DNA of 64,000 bases from Ornithobacterium rhinotracheale (GCF_004088395.1 NZ_CP035107.1:491501-555500); one strand, 5' to 3'; counted from the stretch's first letter, positions 1 to 9,750 are shown. Notes: a model not told the origin generated them from the letters alone. Program-made: numbers and translations.

Positions 1-314
1 ATATCAACATAATGAGTATTTGAATCATTAATTACTAAAAAATAAGCGAAAGCCATTGACCGAATATCCGTATTATAACGACGAATTGCATTGTCTAACA
101 CACTTCTGCTTATTCTGCTTATTTTTAGATTATTACTCTCTAATTTAAAAATTTTTTTTATATCAGGGTAATTGTAGAAAGTATTGTGAATTTCATTAAG
201 AATTCTTGCAGCTGAAATTTTGCTTACACCAATTATTCCACCCGATAATATATGAACTATTTTATCCTGAAAATCCGTACAACCGTCTATGCTTTTTATA
301 TAAAGTGTTTTCAT
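1..314 (-). CDS. Unknown protein abutting vgrG, cut by window edge
   Basis: A minus-strand reading frame starts at the ATG at 314 and stays open to position 1, giving the first 104 residues (MKTLYIKSIDGCTDFQDKIV...). Its start lies one base after the vgrG stop codon, so the two are almost certainly one transcript. No signal peptide or membrane segment is visible. The visible part is rich in Ile, Lys and Asn and contains a glycine pair (about residues 25-26, LSGGIIGVSK) and a basic stretch (LKISRISRSVLDNAIRRY). I do not recognise the family. Genes directly downstream of vgrG often encode T6SS adaptors, effectors or immunity proteins, so that is the natural hypothesis, but nothing in the visible part proves it. 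The 3' end is outside the window. Confidence 0.7.
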   Translation of the reverse strand, partial: MKTLYIKSIDGCTDFQDKIVHILSGGIIGVSKISAARILNEIHNTFYNYPDIKKIFKLESNNLKISRISRSVLDNAIRRYNTDIRSMAFAYFLVINDSNTHYVD

Positions 315-315
315 A

Positions 316-2661
316 TTATTTTCGTGTTTTATTTCGTTTATATTCTTCCCAAAGTTCTTGCTCTTTTATCTTCCATTCGTTATAGGTGTAGTCCTTGCCT
401 TCGTAAGTTTTATAAATTTCATTGTTCAACTTCTCTTGTTCCTTTTGTCTTTCCTGTTCGGCTAATTGTTTTTCGGCTTCGGTTTCTTGCAAAACTTCTA
501 CTTTCTCTCGTAACTCTGCAAAACCTCGATTATCCACTGTTCCACTTAAAGTAATCTCCTTTCCTTGCTCATTAATATCCTTATCGTTCAACTCTCCCAC
601 TACAATGGTAATCGTTTCTCCTTCTTCATAATTTCTAGTCTGTACTAATAAACTTAATTTCTCATTATACTGAGCTGTTTTTACTGGAGTCTTAAACTCT
701 GAACACATCCATTGAGCATTAATAATCTTCTTCTCCTTATCATACTTAAATTCTCCTTTCTCTGGGAGTTTATTCATACTCGGTGCTTTGTATTCTATCT
801 TGTCTTTGGCAGTAATTAAAGATTTTGTACCAAAAAGGTGCATTTGTTCTTTGGCTCCTATTTCAGATTTTCCATCGGTGTAACCAATTAAATTTTGCTT
901 ACCATACAAGTCTAAATCTCGTTTAGCTGAAATCTCCGTATTATCGCCACTGGCAATAATGGTCTTTTTACCACTATCTTGGCTTATCTCTTCTTGAGCA
1001 ACAATCTTTAAGTTCTTACCAATGGTACTCTCCTGATTTTGCCCTACTGAAGTTTTCATATTTTCAGCTACTTCTATATCCAAATTCTTACATTTGATAC
1101 TTATGGTTTCGGGAGCTTCTATCTGAATACTTTTGTTTACCGTATCTAAATAAATCGTATTTCCTGCTTGGTCTACAATCGTAATACTCATTTTTTCTTT
1201 ACTATCGTCCAATAATATCGTGTGATTACTCCTTGTCTTTATGACTTTCACACTATTATCTTTCGTAGCATACCCACTTTTACTTTTTCCGTTGTAGTGG
1301 CTACCGATGACATAGGGTCTTTCGGCGTTTTGATTTTCAAAAGATACCATCACTTCCTCATCTATCTCTGGGATAAAATAAAAACCTTTGCCTGAACCAC
1401 CATGAGGTTGTACCACGCGTATCCAAGGCGAGTACTCATTGGTAGGGCGTTGCCAGATAAACTGTACTCTTACTCGTCCTAAACCTTGTGGGTCGTTGTT
1501 ATCCTTTACAATAGCGGGTTGGTCTTCACATTTAGCAAAAGCATTCTCATCTACATAAGGCGACACAAAAATATCAGGAATACCTACAAACTCATTCCAA
1601 TAGGTATCACCATCTAAGTGATGGGTTATCTCCAAAATACGATAAATTTCCATCGCTTTTCCATTAATATCGTACATATCGGCTAAACTCCCTGATTTGA
1701 GTAGTGGATTACGACTCTTGCCCTTAACCCACATCATATGTTGTAACTTCTCTTTGTATAACGGAACTTTATAGCGGGCATCACTATCTTCATCACCCAT
1801 AGTAAAGTTACTTGAATAATGACTACTTTTCTGCGTAAAAGTCTTTTTTGCTAATTGTATCGCCGTACCTAATATAGGATTGTCTTTTGGAGGTGTAAAG
1901 GTATTATCGGCATTGTGCGTAAAGACATCTCCAAAGGCTTCATCGTAAACATATTGGGTAAAATTCTGATTCTGTATTTTTAAATCAAAACTAACTTCGG
2001 CTAAATCATCGCCTTCACTTAGAGTGATTTGCTTTTGGGCTCGATTACCAAAAATAAGCTGTTTGCCATCGTAATAAAAATATTCCCCTAAACGATTGGC
2101 TAAACGAGTCAAAAACGCATAGTCCGATTCGTTATACTGAACCGTATAGTCCAATGAGTTTTTGGTATTTAAACCGCCTATTACTTTTACTTTGGCTTCT
2201 GGTGGGTAATTTTTACATACTTCTGCTATAATTTGCTCTACTGTCATTTTCTCAAAACTACGGCTATTCTTCCCATTCTCTAATAATATACTGGGAGCTG
2301 ATGCCGTAATGTATAAGTCCCCCGTACCGCTATCGCCATTCTTCTTGTTGCTAACGTGGGTAACAATACCTTGAAAACTCTGAATCACCTTCCCATACTG
2401 ATGGAAGTTTAATAAAAATTGCTCCCCTAAAAGTAAGCGGGATTGACGCATTAAAAATCCATAGAAGTCATCTACCACTTCATCGGATACAATAATGGTA
2501 AATTCATCATGTTTTCCTGTGTATTGGTGTATCTCTACCCTAAAATGCTCTCGCTCCAAAAAGGGTTTGCCACCTATATAAAGCGTGGGCATCACCACGG
2601 GGTTGTTTACATCGGCTAAAAAATCTTGATAGGTCTTGATATGCGATAGGGGATTTTTCAT
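316..2661 (-). CDS. vgrG: Type VI secretion system VgrG spike protein
   Basis: 781 residues. VgrG trimers form the spike at the tip of the T6SS tube and carry effectors into target cells. The N-terminal third has the phage gp27/gpD-like fold, with a readable stretch near residues 170-200 (YNESDYAFLTRLANRLGEYF). The middle has the gp5 OB-fold signature (about residues 375-450: PAIVKDNNDPQGLGRVRVQF, then SPWIRVVQPHGG and FIPEIDEEVMVSFENQNAERP). A repetitive beta-needle follows (about 480-640). Unlike a minimal VgrG it continues into a small Ig-like segment (about 665-725) and a charged Gln/Glu/Lys coiled-coil tail. Such extensions commonly receive cargo (family knowledge; inferred here). It is divergent from the conjugation operon, and a one-base gap links it to an unknown downstream gene. 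No other T6SS gene is in the window. Confidence 0.92.
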   Translation of the reverse strand: MKNPLSHIKTYQDFLADVNNPVVMPTLYIGGKPFLEREHFRVEIHQYTGKHDEFTIIVSDEVVDDFYGFLMRQSRLLLGEQFLLNFHQYGKVIQSFQGIVTHVSNKKNGDSGTGDLYITASAPSILLENGKNSRSFEKMTVEQIIAEVCKNYPPEAKVKVIGGLNTKNSLDYTVQYNESDYAFLTRLANRLGEYFYYDGKQLIFGNRAQKQITLSEGDDLAEVSFDLKIQNQNFTQYVYDEAFGDVFTHNADNTFTPPKDNPILGTAIQLAKKTFTQKSSHYSSNFTMGDEDSDARYKVPLYKEKLQHMMWVKGKSRNPLLKSGSLADMYDINGKAMEIYRILEITHHLDGDTYWNEFVGIPDIFVSPYVDENAFAKCEDQPAIVKDNNDPQGLGRVRVQFIWQRPTNEYSPWIRVVQPHGGSGKGFYFIPEIDEEVMVSFENQNAERPYVIGSHYNGKSKSGYATKDNSVKVIKTRSNHTILLDDSKEKMSITIVDQAGNTIYLDTVNKSIQIEAPETISIKCKNLDIEVAENMKTSVGQNQESTIGKNLKIVAQEEISQDSGKKTIIASGDNTEISAKRDLDLYGKQNLIGYTDGKSEIGAKEQMHLFGTKSLITAKDKIEYKAPSMNKLPEKGEFKYDKEKKIINAQWMCSEFKTPVKTAQYNEKLSLLVQTRNYEEGETITIVVGELNDKDINEQGKEITLSGTVDNRGFAELREKVEVLQETEAEKQLAEQERQKEQEKLNNEIYKTYEGKDYTYNEWKIKEQELWEEYKRNKTRK

Positions 2662-2837
2662 ATTATTCTATAATTATGATTGAACGAATATACAAAAAAA
2701 TGATTTATTTCAATAAAAATACAAAAAACTCCCTATAAATCAGCCATTCCCCGCCACAAAATTCCAAAACAAGCCAAGAATATAACCCGTTGAGAGGGGG
2801 CTTATACATTTGCCAAAAATTCATAAAACAATAAAAA
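2662..2837. other. Divergent intergenic region, vgrG / tra operon
   Basis: 176 bp separate the divergent starts of vgrG and traE. On the plus strand TACATTTG (2805-2812) fits the Bacteroidota -7 box TAnnTTTG, 25 bp before the traE ATG, but I see no good -33 TTTG at the usual spacing. On the minus strand TATATTCG is a one-mismatch -7 candidate for vgrG. No inverted repeat large enough to be an obvious operator is visible. Confidence 0.4.
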
Positions 2838-3146
2838 ATGGCAAAACAAAATGTATTTAAAACAGTCTTATTAGGGAGCTGTACCCTCGCATCAACTGTC
2901 CTATTTGCCCAAGGTAACGGCGTGGGTGGTATCAACGAAGCCACACAAATGATTACCTCTTACTTTGACCCCGCTACTAAACTCATTTATGCCATTGGTG
3001 CAGTCGTAGGATTGATAGGCGGCGTAAAAGTGTACAATAAATTTTCCAATGGAGATCCTGATACAAGTAAAACCGCCGCTTCGTGGTTTGGTGCCTGTAT
3101 CTTTTTGATTGTAGCCGCTACCATTCTAAGGTCTTTCTTTTTATAA
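2838..3146 (+). CDS. traE: Conjugative transposon protein TraE (DUF4134, VirB2-like)
   Basis: 102 residues. First gene of the tra operon. It has an N-terminal signal-like segment ending LFAQ (about residue 25) and two hydrophobic helices (LIYAIGAVVGLIGGVKVY and CIFLIVAATILRSFF), the layout of DUF4134/TraE proteins of Bacteroidota conjugative elements, which are placed as VirB2-like pilin subunits. A polar loop (NGDPDTSKTAASWFGA) separates the helices, as in the family. traF follows 10 bp later. In CTnDOT-type operons traA-D precede traE; here vgrG lies upstream instead, divergently oriented. Confidence 0.88.
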   Translation: MAKQNVFKTVLLGSCTLASTVLFAQGNGVGGINEATQMITSYFDPATKLIYAIGAVVGLIGGVKVYNKFSNGDPDTSKTAASWFGACIFLIVAATILRSFFL

Positions 3147-3156
3147 TATAACGCTT

Positions 3157-3531
3157 ATGCAAAAAAAGAAAAAGAGTTTTGCCATCAATAAAGGCATCGG
3201 TAGAACGGTAGAGTTTAAAGGACTCAAAGCCCAATACCTGTTTATTTTCGCAGGTGGTTTATTGGGTGTCCTGCTACTTACGATGATACTCTATATCGTG
3301 GGCGTAAGTCCTTATATCACGATGGGTTTAGGTGTCCTATTGGCGAGTTTGGTCATTTGGCAGACTTTTTCGCTAAATCGAAAATATGGCGAACACGGCT
3401 TAATGAAAATAGCCGCCAATAGAAGACATCCTAAATACCTTATCCACCGAAAGGCTGTCCGTCGATTTATCCAACCTACTAATTCCCATACCCATGAGAA
3501 ATATATCCAAAACAGCAACCTTGGAAAGTAA
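3157..3531 (+). CDS. traF: Conjugative transposon protein TraF (DUF4133, VirB3-like)
   Basis: 124 residues. A basic N-terminus is followed by two adjacent membrane helices (about residues 28-48 LFIFAGGLLGVLLLTMILYI and 52-70 YITMGLGVLLASLVIW), then a basic cytoplasmic tail. This is the DUF4133/TraF layout, an inner-membrane component corresponding to VirB3. The reading frame overlaps the traG start by 38 bp, so the two are translationally coupled. It lies in the canonical position between traE and traG. Confidence 0.88.
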   Translation: MQKKKKSFAINKGIGRTVEFKGLKAQYLFIFAGGLLGVLLLTMILYIVGVSPYITMGLGVLLASLVIWQTFSLNRKYGEHGLMKIAANRRHPKYLIHRKAVRRFIQPTNSHTHEKYIQNSNLGK

Positions 3532-5998
3532 ATTTCCTTTGTTAGCCATTGAAGAGGCTTGTGTGCTGTCCAAAGAAGCCGATATTAGTATCGGCTTTGA
3601 GATAGCCCTCCCAGAATTATTTACAATTTCTTCTAATGATTACGATCATCTACATTCGATGTGGCACAAAGCCATCAAAGTATTACCCAATTTTTGTATC
3701 GTTCATAAACAGGATTGGTTTACTAAAGAAAACTACCAGCCGAATATTCAAAAGGAAAACCTAAGTTTTCTTACGCGCTCCTACGAAAGACACTTTAACG
3801 AACGCCCTTTTCTAAATCATCGTTGCTATCTGTTCATAACACAAACCACTGAAAAGAGAATGCGAACACAAAGCAACTTTTCATCTCTTTGCAAAGGGCA
3901 TTTTCTTCCCAAACAAGTAACCAAAAAAGAACATTTTACTCGTTTTTTAGAAGCGGTCGCACAATTTGAGCGTATCTTAAATGATAGTGGCTTTTTACAA
4001 CTCACTCGATTGACCGAAAAAGACTATATCGGCGATAAAAACTCCAAAGGCTTATGGGAACGCTATTTTAGTTTGACCCCAGACAGCCACCCTAGTTTAC
4101 AAGATATCTGTCTATCGGCAGAAGAAATGCGTATCGGCAATCAACGCCTATGCTTACACACCTTATCCGATACAGAAGATTTACCCGCCAAAGTATCCCC
4201 TGATAATCGCTACGAAGGCTTATCAACTGATAGAAGCGACTGCCGACTATCCTTTGCAAGTCCAGTCGGTTTGTTATTGAGTTGCAATCATATCTATAAT
4301 CAATACTTATTTATTGATAATTCAGAAAAGAATTTACAACGATTTGAAAAGTCCGCTCGCAATATGCACTCGCTCGCTCGGTATAGTCGTGCCAATCAAA
4401 TCAATAAGCAGTGGATTGATAATTATCTCAACCAAGCTCATTCTTTTGGTTTAACCTCTATTCGAGCGCATTTTAATGTCATGGCGTGGTCGGATAATCC
4501 ACAGGAACTCCGCAAGATCAAAAATGATTGCGGTAGTGCTTTAGCCTCTATGGAATGTAAACCCCATCATAATACCGTGGATGTTGCCACTTTGTATTGG
4601 GCTGGGATACCAGGGAACGCCGCAGACTTCCCGATCGAGGAAAGTTTTTACACTTTTATAGAACCTGCCTTATGTTTCTTCACACAAGAAACGAATTACC
4701 ATAGTTCGCCTAGTCCATTTGGCATCAAAATGTCGGATAGGCTTACAGGCAAACCTATTCATTTGGATATTTCGGATTTACCAATGAAAAAAGGCATTAT
4801 CACCAACCGAAACAAATTTGTTCTCGGTCCTTCAGGAAGTGGTAAGTCCTTTTTTACCAATCATATGGTTCGACAATATTACGAACAAGGTACTCATGTA
4901 CTCATGGTAGATACGGGGAATTCTTACCAAGGTATTTGTGAACTGATTAACGCTAAAACCAAAGGTACAGACGGCGTGTATTTTACATATACCGAAGATA
5001 ATCCGATTGCTTTTAATCCTTTTTATACGGACGATAATGTATTCGATATAGAAAAAAGGGAAAGTATCAAAACCCTCATTATGACGCTTTGGAAACGCGA
5101 AGACGAACCCGCAAGGCGTTCGGAAGAAGTCGCTTTGTCCAATGCGGTTAATCTCTATATCCAATACATCAAAGATGACCCAGAGCATCAACCTTGTTTC
5201 AATGGGTTTTATGAGTTTGTAAAAAAAGATTATCGACTAGTCTTAGAAAAAAAGAATGTCCGAGAAAAGGATTTTGACTTGATGAACTTTTTGAATGTTT
5301 TAGAACCGTATTACAAAGGTGGTGAGTACGACTATCTTTTAAATTCGGACAAAGAAATGGATTTGCTCAATAAACGATTTATCGTTTTTGAAATTGATGC
5401 CATTAAAGACCACCCGATATTGTTTCCTGTCGTTACCATTATCATTATGGAAGTCTTTATCAATAAAATGCGAAGACTCCAAGGGATTCGCAAAATGATA
5501 TTGATTGAAGAGGCTTGGAAAGCCATTGCCAAAGAGGGAATGGCAGAGTATATTAAGTATCTGTTTAAAACCGTTCGTAAATACTTTGGTGAAGCCGTAA
5601 TTGTAACCCAAGAGGTGGACGATATTATTCACTCTCCAATAGTAAAAGAGTCCATTATCAATAACTCGGATTGTAAAATATTGCTCGACCAGAGGAAATA
5701 TATGAACAAGTTTGAGGATATTCAAAGAATGCTTGGACTTACCGAAAAAGAAAAATCCCAAATCCTTTCGATTAATCAAAATAACGCCCCCAACCGATTG
5801 TATAAAGAAGTGTGGATAGGCTTAGGCGGTACGCATTCGGCGGTCTACGCCACGGAGGTAAGCCCCGAAGAATATTTAGCCTATACGACCGAAGAGTCCG
5901 AGAAATACGAACTCATGCAATTAACTAAAAAACTTGATGGCAACTTAGAGTTGGCCATTCGCCAAAAGGCACAAGAGAGAAGAGAAGAAATTTATTAA
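3494..5998 (+). CDS. traG: Conjugation ATPase TraG (VirB4-like)
   Basis: 834 residues, full length for the Bacteroidota TraG family. It is the hexameric ATPase that energises assembly of the type IV conjugation apparatus. The Walker A motif GPSGSGKS lies at residues 445-452 and the Walker B-like strand ILIEEAW at 669-675. Further conserved stretches include VDTGNSYQG (just after Walker A) and NNSDCKILLDQR (about residues 725-736), the VirB4 motif preceding the arginine-rich C-terminal helices. The start at 3494 overlaps traF. Length, motifs and position agree, so the assignment is secure; no frameshift is visible. Confidence 0.95.
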   Translation: MRNISKTATLESKFPLLAIEEACVLSKEADISIGFEIALPELFTISSNDYDHLHSMWHKAIKVLPNFCIVHKQDWFTKENYQPNIQKENLSFLTRSYERHFNERPFLNHRCYLFITQTTEKRMRTQSNFSSLCKGHFLPKQVTKKEHFTRFLEAVAQFERILNDSGFLQLTRLTEKDYIGDKNSKGLWERYFSLTPDSHPSLQDICLSAEEMRIGNQRLCLHTLSDTEDLPAKVSPDNRYEGLSTDRSDCRLSFASPVGLLLSCNHIYNQYLFIDNSEKNLQRFEKSARNMHSLARYSRANQINKQWIDNYLNQAHSFGLTSIRAHFNVMAWSDNPQELRKIKNDCGSALASMECKPHHNTVDVATLYWAGIPGNAADFPIEESFYTFIEPALCFFTQETNYHSSPSPFGIKMSDRLTGKPIHLDISDLPMKKGIITNRNKFVLGPSGSGKSFFTNHMVRQYYEQGTHVLMVDTGNSYQGICELINAKTKGTDGVYFTYTEDNPIAFNPFYTDDNVFDIEKRESIKTLIMTLWKREDEPARRSEEVALSNAVNLYIQYIKDDPEHQPCFNGFYEFVKKDYRLVLEKKNVREKDFDLMNFLNVLEPYYKGGEYDYLLNSDKEMDLLNKRFIVFEIDAIKDHPILFPVVTIIIMEVFINKMRRLQGIRKMILIEEAWKAIAKEGMAEYIKYLFKTVRKYFGEAVIVTQEVDDIIHSPIVKESIINNSDCKILLDQRKYMNKFEDIQRMLGLTEKEKSQILSINQNNAPNRLYKEVWIGLGGTHSAVYATEVSPEEYLAYTTEESEKYELMQLTKKLDGNLELAIRQKAQERREEIY

Positions 5999-6020
5999 TA
6001 GAACCCTAAATTTTAAACAA

Positions 6021-6650
6021 ATGAAACGATTTATTATGACTGCATTGGTTGTGCTAACAATAGGCACCAGTGTACCTGCAAACGCTCAATGGATAGTAAG
6101 CGACCCTGGAAACTTAGCACAAAGTATTGTGAATACGGCACAAGAAATCGTACAGACTTCTTCAACCGCTACCAATACCCTTAAAAACTTCAAAGAAGTG
6201 GAAAAAGTGTATAAACAAGGAAAGAAATACTACGATGCTTTGAAGAAAGTAAAGACAATTGTCAAAGATGCAAGAAAGGTAAAAGAAACCGTCTTAATGG
6301 TAGGTGATATTTCCGAAATCTATGTAACCAACTTTAAAAAGATGACCCAAGACCCCAATTTTAGCCCTGATGAATTAGAAGCCATTGCTTTTGGGTATTC
6401 TCAGTTATTGGAAGAGAGTTCAGGCTTACTGAATGATTTAAAGAAAATCATCAATGCGTCTTCATTGTCTATGAATGATAAGGAACGAATGGATATTATC
6501 GACCAAGTCTATAAAGAAGTCAAGGAATATCATAGCCTTATTCGTTATTACACGAAAAAAAACATATCGGTAAGTTATCTAAGAGCGAAAAAGAAAAATG
6601 ATACCAAACGCGTATTGGATTTATACGGAACCGAGTCTAGGTATTGGTAA
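6021..6650 (+). CDS. traI: Conjugative transposon protein TraI (DUF4141)
   Basis: 209 residues with a clear signal peptide (MKRFIMTALVVLTIGTSVPANAQ, cleavage after about residue 23), so exported to the periplasm. The mature part is mostly helical and charged, with a Lys/Glu-rich segment (residues about 50-90) typical of DUF4141/TraI, similar in general design to TrbJ-type proteins. In the canonical place after traG, 22 bp downstream. Role: periplasmic subunit of the mating apparatus; its exact function is not established. Confidence 0.83.
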   Translation: MKRFIMTALVVLTIGTSVPANAQWIVSDPGNLAQSIVNTAQEIVQTSSTATNTLKNFKEVEKVYKQGKKYYDALKKVKTIVKDARKVKETVLMVGDISEIYVTNFKKMTQDPNFSPDELEAIAFGYSQLLEESSGLLNDLKKIINASSLSMNDKERMDIIDQVYKEVKEYHSLIRYYTKKNISVSYLRAKKKNDTKRVLDLYGTESRYW

Positions 6651-6686
6651 TCATTTCCCATTTATTCACAACATAATTCTATACCA

Positions 6687-7718
6687 ATGATATTATTAGC
6701 CGTTGATTTTACCAACCTACATGAGATGCTTCGCAATCTCTATGATGAGATGATGCCTTTGGCATCTCAGATGAGTTCCGTGGCTCGTGGGATTGCTGGA
6801 CTAGGTGCTTTATTTTATATCGCTATGCGTGTCTGGCAATCCTTAGCACGAGCGGAACCTATTGATGTTTATCCGATGCTTCGTCCTTTTGCCATCGGAT
6901 TAGCCATTATGTTTTTTCCTACGATTGTGCTTGGCACACTCAATACGGTTTTAAGCCCTATCGTAACGGGAACCCATAGCATATTGGAAGGGCAAACTTT
7001 AAACCTAAACGAGCTACAAGAGCAAAAAGATAAGCTGGAGCAAGAAGCCATGCGCCGAAATCCTGAAACCTCTTACCTAGTCGATGACGAAGAGTTTGAT
7101 AAAAAGTTAGAAGAATTAGGCTGGTCGCCCAAGGATTTAGCTACTACGGGAGCCATGTATGCTGAAAGAAGTATGTATAAATTAGGCCAGCAAATAAAAA
7201 ATATGTTCCGAGAATTATTAGAAATTCTTTTTCAAGCCGCCGCTTTGGTGATTGATACAATACGCACCTTTTTTCTGGTCGTCCTTTCTATCCTCGGACC
7301 GATCGCCTTTGCTTTTTCCGTTTGGGATGGGTTTCAATCTACCATGAGCCAATGGTTTACTCGGTATGTTAGCGTATATCTATGGTTGCCTATTTCAGAT
7401 TTATTCAGTGCGTTGCTTGCCAAAATGCAAACCTTAATACTTGCCAATGATATTGAGCAATTATCCGACCCGAATTTTATTCCCGACACTTCGAATACTG
7501 TTTATATCATTTTTATGATTATCGGTATCGTAGGATATTTCACCATTCCATCAGTAGCTGGTTGGGTGGTTCAAGCGGGAGGTATGGGCAACTTTGGTAG
7601 AAATATTAACCAAACCGCCCAAAAAGCTGGAAATATAGCTTCCGCAGGTGTAGGTGCAGCCGCGGGATATGTCGCAGGAAAACTATTTAACAGAGGAGGA
7701 GGTGATGATAAGGAATAA
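6687..7718 (+). CDS. traJ: Conjugative transposon protein TraJ (VirB6/TrbL-like)
   Basis: 343 residues, polytopic inner-membrane protein. Hydrophobic segments are visible near residues 35-50 (GLGALFYIAMRVW), 68-85 (PFAIGLAIMFFPTIVLG), 185-215 (FFLVVLSILGPIAFAFSVW), 225-245 and 270-290 (IIFMIIGIVGYFTIP). It ends in a glycine-rich tail (AGVGAAAGYVAGKLFNRGGG), characteristic of TraJ/TrbL channel proteins. The pair of residues around GPIAFAFSV is a family hallmark. Next in the operon after traI. Confidence 0.88.
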   Translation: MILLAVDFTNLHEMLRNLYDEMMPLASQMSSVARGIAGLGALFYIAMRVWQSLARAEPIDVYPMLRPFAIGLAIMFFPTIVLGTLNTVLSPIVTGTHSILEGQTLNLNELQEQKDKLEQEAMRRNPETSYLVDDEEFDKKLEELGWSPKDLATTGAMYAERSMYKLGQQIKNMFRELLEILFQAAALVIDTIRTFFLVVLSILGPIAFAFSVWDGFQSTMSQWFTRYVSVYLWLPISDLFSALLAKMQTLILANDIEQLSDPNFIPDTSNTVYIIFMIIGIVGYFTIPSVAGWVVQAGGMGNFGRNINQTAQKAGNIASAGVGAAAGYVAGKLFNRGGGDDKE

Positions 7719-7764
7719 TCATTATGCCCTAATTAAAAATAACAAACTCAAACAGCAGTAAATT

Positions 7765-8388
7765 ATGGAATTTAAAATTTTAAGAAACATTGAAACAGGA
7801 TTTAAACAAATCCGAATGTATGCGATTATTTTCGCTAGTCTGTGTCTTATCATCACACTTTTTTCAATTGGCTATGCGTATTATTTCGCGGAACAACAAC
7901 GAGAGAAAATCTATGTGCTAGACAATGGAAAATCCCTCATTTTAGCCCTTTCCCAAGATGCGGAACAAAACCGCCCAGTGGAAGCACGAGAACATATCCG
8001 AAGATTTCATGAGTTCTTTTTCAATATCGCACCTGACAAGGCCGCTATTGAAAGCAATATGAAAAGAGCCTTTTTCTTAGCCGATAAAACTGCTTTCAAC
8101 TATTACAATGATTTAGCCGAAAAAGGCTATTACAACCGAATCATCTCGGGTAATATTCGTCAAAGAATACAAGTCGATAGTATTGTATGTGACTTTGATA
8201 AATATCCCTATCAAGTACAGACCTATGCGAAACAATACATCACCAGAGCCAGTAATATCACCGAACGAAAATTAGTAACCGCTTGTCAATTGGTTAATTC
8301 CGTTCGTTCGGATAACAATCCCCAAGGGTTTATCATTGAGCAATTTCGAATCATAAAAAAAGAAGATGTACAAACCGTCGAACGCTAA
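7765..8388 (+). CDS. traK: Conjugative transposon protein TraK (VirB8-like)
   Basis: 207 residues. A short cytoplasmic N-terminus (KILRNIETGFKQIRMYA) precedes one membrane helix (about residues 19-38), followed by a periplasmic domain, the bitopic architecture of TraK, the VirB8-equivalent scaffold of the Bacteroidota mating system. The motif EAREHIRRFHEFFFNIAPD (about residues 74-92) is characteristic of the family. traM begins only 27 bp after its stop, so the small traL gene that normally separates K and M is absent. Confidence 0.88.
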   Translation: MEFKILRNIETGFKQIRMYAIIFASLCLIITLFSIGYAYYFAEQQREKIYVLDNGKSLILALSQDAEQNRPVEAREHIRRFHEFFFNIAPDKAAIESNMKRAFFLADKTAFNYYNDLAEKGYYNRIISGNIRQRIQVDSIVCDFDKYPYQVQTYAKQYITRASNITERKLVTACQLVNSVRSDNNPQGFIIEQFRIIKKEDVQTVER

Positions 8389-8415
8389 TTTAATCACCAT
8401 TAAAAATAAAATCGT

Positions 8416-9723
8416 ATGGAAGAGAATAAAACAAATCAAGAAGAGCCAGAGAAATTCAGTGTGCTACTTACAGATGAAGAGCAACAGGCACAAGAAGAAC
8501 AGAGCGAAGCGCAAAGAGAAGAAAACCGAAAACAACTCAAAAAATGGTTCATTTTTGCTTTGATGGGTTTGGTTTTCTTAGGCTGTATGTATCTATTGTT
8601 CTTTATGGGAAATGACTCTGAGGATAAGTTAAAGGGGGAGCAAGACCTTATCCCCGAACCTACGGAAATTTCGCTTCCCGAAGATAAGGGAGAGGCCTAT
8701 GAACAAGCGTTATTAGAACAAAAGCGTAAAGAAAAGCAAATGGCTATGCAGTCGATGGGCTATTTTTCTGAAGAGGATGAACCTCTAATGAAGGAAGATA
8801 AAACAGCCATTGGTTCCTCAATGGCTTCTTATCAAAATATCAATGAAACCTTAGGTAATTTCTATGAAGAGGACACCTATAATGAGGAAAAAGCTCAGAT
8901 GCAGGAAGAAATTAACCAACTCAAAGAGCAATTAAACCAAAAAGAGACTCACGATCCCTTGGAAACTCAAATGAAACTTATGGAGCGTTCCTATCAACTG
9001 GCGAACAAATACAGTTTACAACAAGATAAACCAGAAATTTCCGATGAAACCTCTGAAACAAAAGCCAACGACAATGCCTATATAGGGAGTGATAAAGAAG
9101 CTCATATTACGCCTGTATATAGCGTATCTAATAAAGTGGTAAGCCAACTTCCAAGAGCCTTATCCGATGAGAAATTATTAGAAAATTGGGTACAACAGAA
9201 TCAGAGAGGTTTCCATTCTATGGAAAGCCAAAAGGAAGAAAAGCCAATGCTAAAAAACAGTATCAAGGCGTGTATTCACACCGAGCAACGCATTGATAAA
9301 AATAATCGTATTCCTTTACGACTTTTAGAACCTATTCGAGTGGCAGGAATGGTACTGCCCAAAGGTACGCTTTTGACCGCTATGGCAAAGATAGATGAGG
9401 GACGGCTATTGTTAGATATTAGTTCATTGGAATATCAAGGGCGTATCGTTCCCGTATCGGTAACTGCCTACGATTTAGACGGTCAAAGAGGGCTTTATAT
9501 TCCTTATACACCTGGAGCTAATGCTTTTCGTGAAGTCGCTGCTGGACTCAGTCAATCTTCAGGAACCAATTATACGTTTAGTTCCTCTGCCAAAGAACAA
9601 ATTTTATCGGAGGTAGGTAAAGGCGTATTACAAGGCACAAGTTCGTACCTATCCAAAAAGATAGCCCACCCTAAAATCAAAGTAAAGGCAGGGTATCAAG
9701 TTTTATTAGTTTCAAAACCTTAA
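8416..9723 (+). CDS. traM: Conjugative transposon protein TraM (VirB10-like)
   Basis: 435 residues. Acidic Gln/Glu-rich cytoplasmic N-terminus, one membrane helix (about residues 38-56, WFIFALMGLVFLGCMYLLFF), a long charged periplasmic linker with a coiled-coil stretch (EEINQLKEQLNQKE), and a C-terminal beta-rich domain (about 285-435: IPLRLLEPIRVAGMVLPKGT, GRIVPVSVTAYDLDGQRGLY). This matches TraM, the VirB10-like protein that spans from inner to outer membrane. It lies between traK and traN as expected. Confidence 0.9.
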   Translation: MEENKTNQEEPEKFSVLLTDEEQQAQEEQSEAQREENRKQLKKWFIFALMGLVFLGCMYLLFFMGNDSEDKLKGEQDLIPEPTEISLPEDKGEAYEQALLEQKRKEKQMAMQSMGYFSEEDEPLMKEDKTAIGSSMASYQNINETLGNFYEEDTYNEEKAQMQEEINQLKEQLNQKETHDPLETQMKLMERSYQLANKYSLQQDKPEISDETSETKANDNAYIGSDKEAHITPVYSVSNKVVSQLPRALSDEKLLENWVQQNQRGFHSMESQKEEKPMLKNSIKACIHTEQRIDKNNRIPLRLLEPIRVAGMVLPKGTLLTAMAKIDEGRLLLDISSLEYQGRIVPVSVTAYDLDGQRGLYIPYTPGANAFREVAAGLSQSSGTNYTFSSSAKEQILSEVGKGVLQGTSSYLSKKIAHPKIKVKAGYQVLLVSKP

Positions 9724-9750
9724 TTCATTCATTCAAAAAATTTAATATCT

